DNA of 5,599 nt from Thermoplasmatota archaeon. Lineage in GTDB: Archaea; Thermoplasmatota; E2; DHVEG-1. The notes under the pieces were generated by a model, which worked only from the letters and a program-made list of their open reading frames with translations, made no database searches and was not told the origin of the DNA. The stretch is from the NCBI GenBank assembly GCA_018334795.1, contig JAGXLH010000103.1, forward strand, positions 1 to 5,599, read 5' to 3'. A program made the position numbers and the translations under genes. Positions 5,547 to 5,599 of this stretch are shown one piece after another. The first letter of the stretch is position 1. The number at the start of each line of letters is the position of its first letter.

Positions 5547-5599
5547 ATGTATAAAATTTCGGTTAATACCAAGAAAAAAACAGAATTCTTCTCTTCTCC
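5547..5599 (+). CDS. Start of a plus-strand gene, cut by the window edge (possibly YjbQ/UPF0047-like)
   Basis: ATG 5547 opens a frame that stays open for 17 codons to the window end, reading MYKISVNTKKKTEFFSS. GGGAT lies three bases upstream and the palindromic TATA element is about 40 bases upstream. The pattern of a short strand 'ISVNT' followed by basic residues and 'TEF' resembles the N-terminus of YjbQ/UPF0047 proteins (I-x-V-x-T...E-F), but the usual DIT that follows is not seen and the piece is very short, so the family is a weak guess. Confidence 0.4.
   Translation, partial: MYKISVNTKKKTEFFSS

Noticed and set aside
1..5599. CRISPR arrays, tRNA or rRNA genes, insertion sequences
   Set aside because: No regularly spaced direct repeats, no cloverleaf-like or conserved ribosomal segments, and no transposase frames or terminal repeats were seen.

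Overview
The window looks like chromosomal DNA from an AT-rich archaeon. TATA/BRE-like boxes (TTTATAAA preceded by GCGAA, TTTAAATA, TTTTATATAATT) sit at archaeal distances from several starts. Some starts are preceded by GGTG-type ribosome binding sites, and terminators look like short T-runs. The regulator is a double-headed Lrp-like protein of a kind common in archaea. An uncultured lineage is plausible, but I cannot name a phylum from the sequence alone.

Layout. On the minus strand at the left lie two tandem paralogous membrane proteins of unknown function (1-570, running off the left edge, and 687-1313). A possible 42-residue ORF (1307-1435) overlaps the start of the second, with a good TATA box upstream of it. 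Next, on the minus strand, is the largest gene (1554-3476). It encodes a cobalamin-binding radical SAM enzyme resembling the 'RiPP maturation radical SAM protein 1' family, which modifies ribosomally made peptides. Divergent from it, across 133 bases, is a tandem Lrp/AsnC-like regulator (3610-4587, plus strand), with a 16-bp inverted repeat between its TATA box and its start. The regulator converges on a tiny minus-strand transcription unit with TATA box, GGTG-type ribosome binding site, a 26-residue hydrophobic peptide (4613-4693) and a shared inverted-repeat terminator. Further right are a HAD-family phosphatase (4815-5450, minus) and the first 17 codons of a plus-strand gene (from 5547). 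The last two diverge from a perfectly palindromic TATA element.

How it may fit together (inference): the radical SAM enzyme, the divergent Lrp-like regulator and one or both small peptides could form a compact archaeal RiPP locus, with the paralogous membrane proteins as possible accessories. The enzyme family and the regulator's domain layout are well supported. The identity of the peptide substrate, and any link to the membrane proteins or the phosphatase, is not shown by the sequence.
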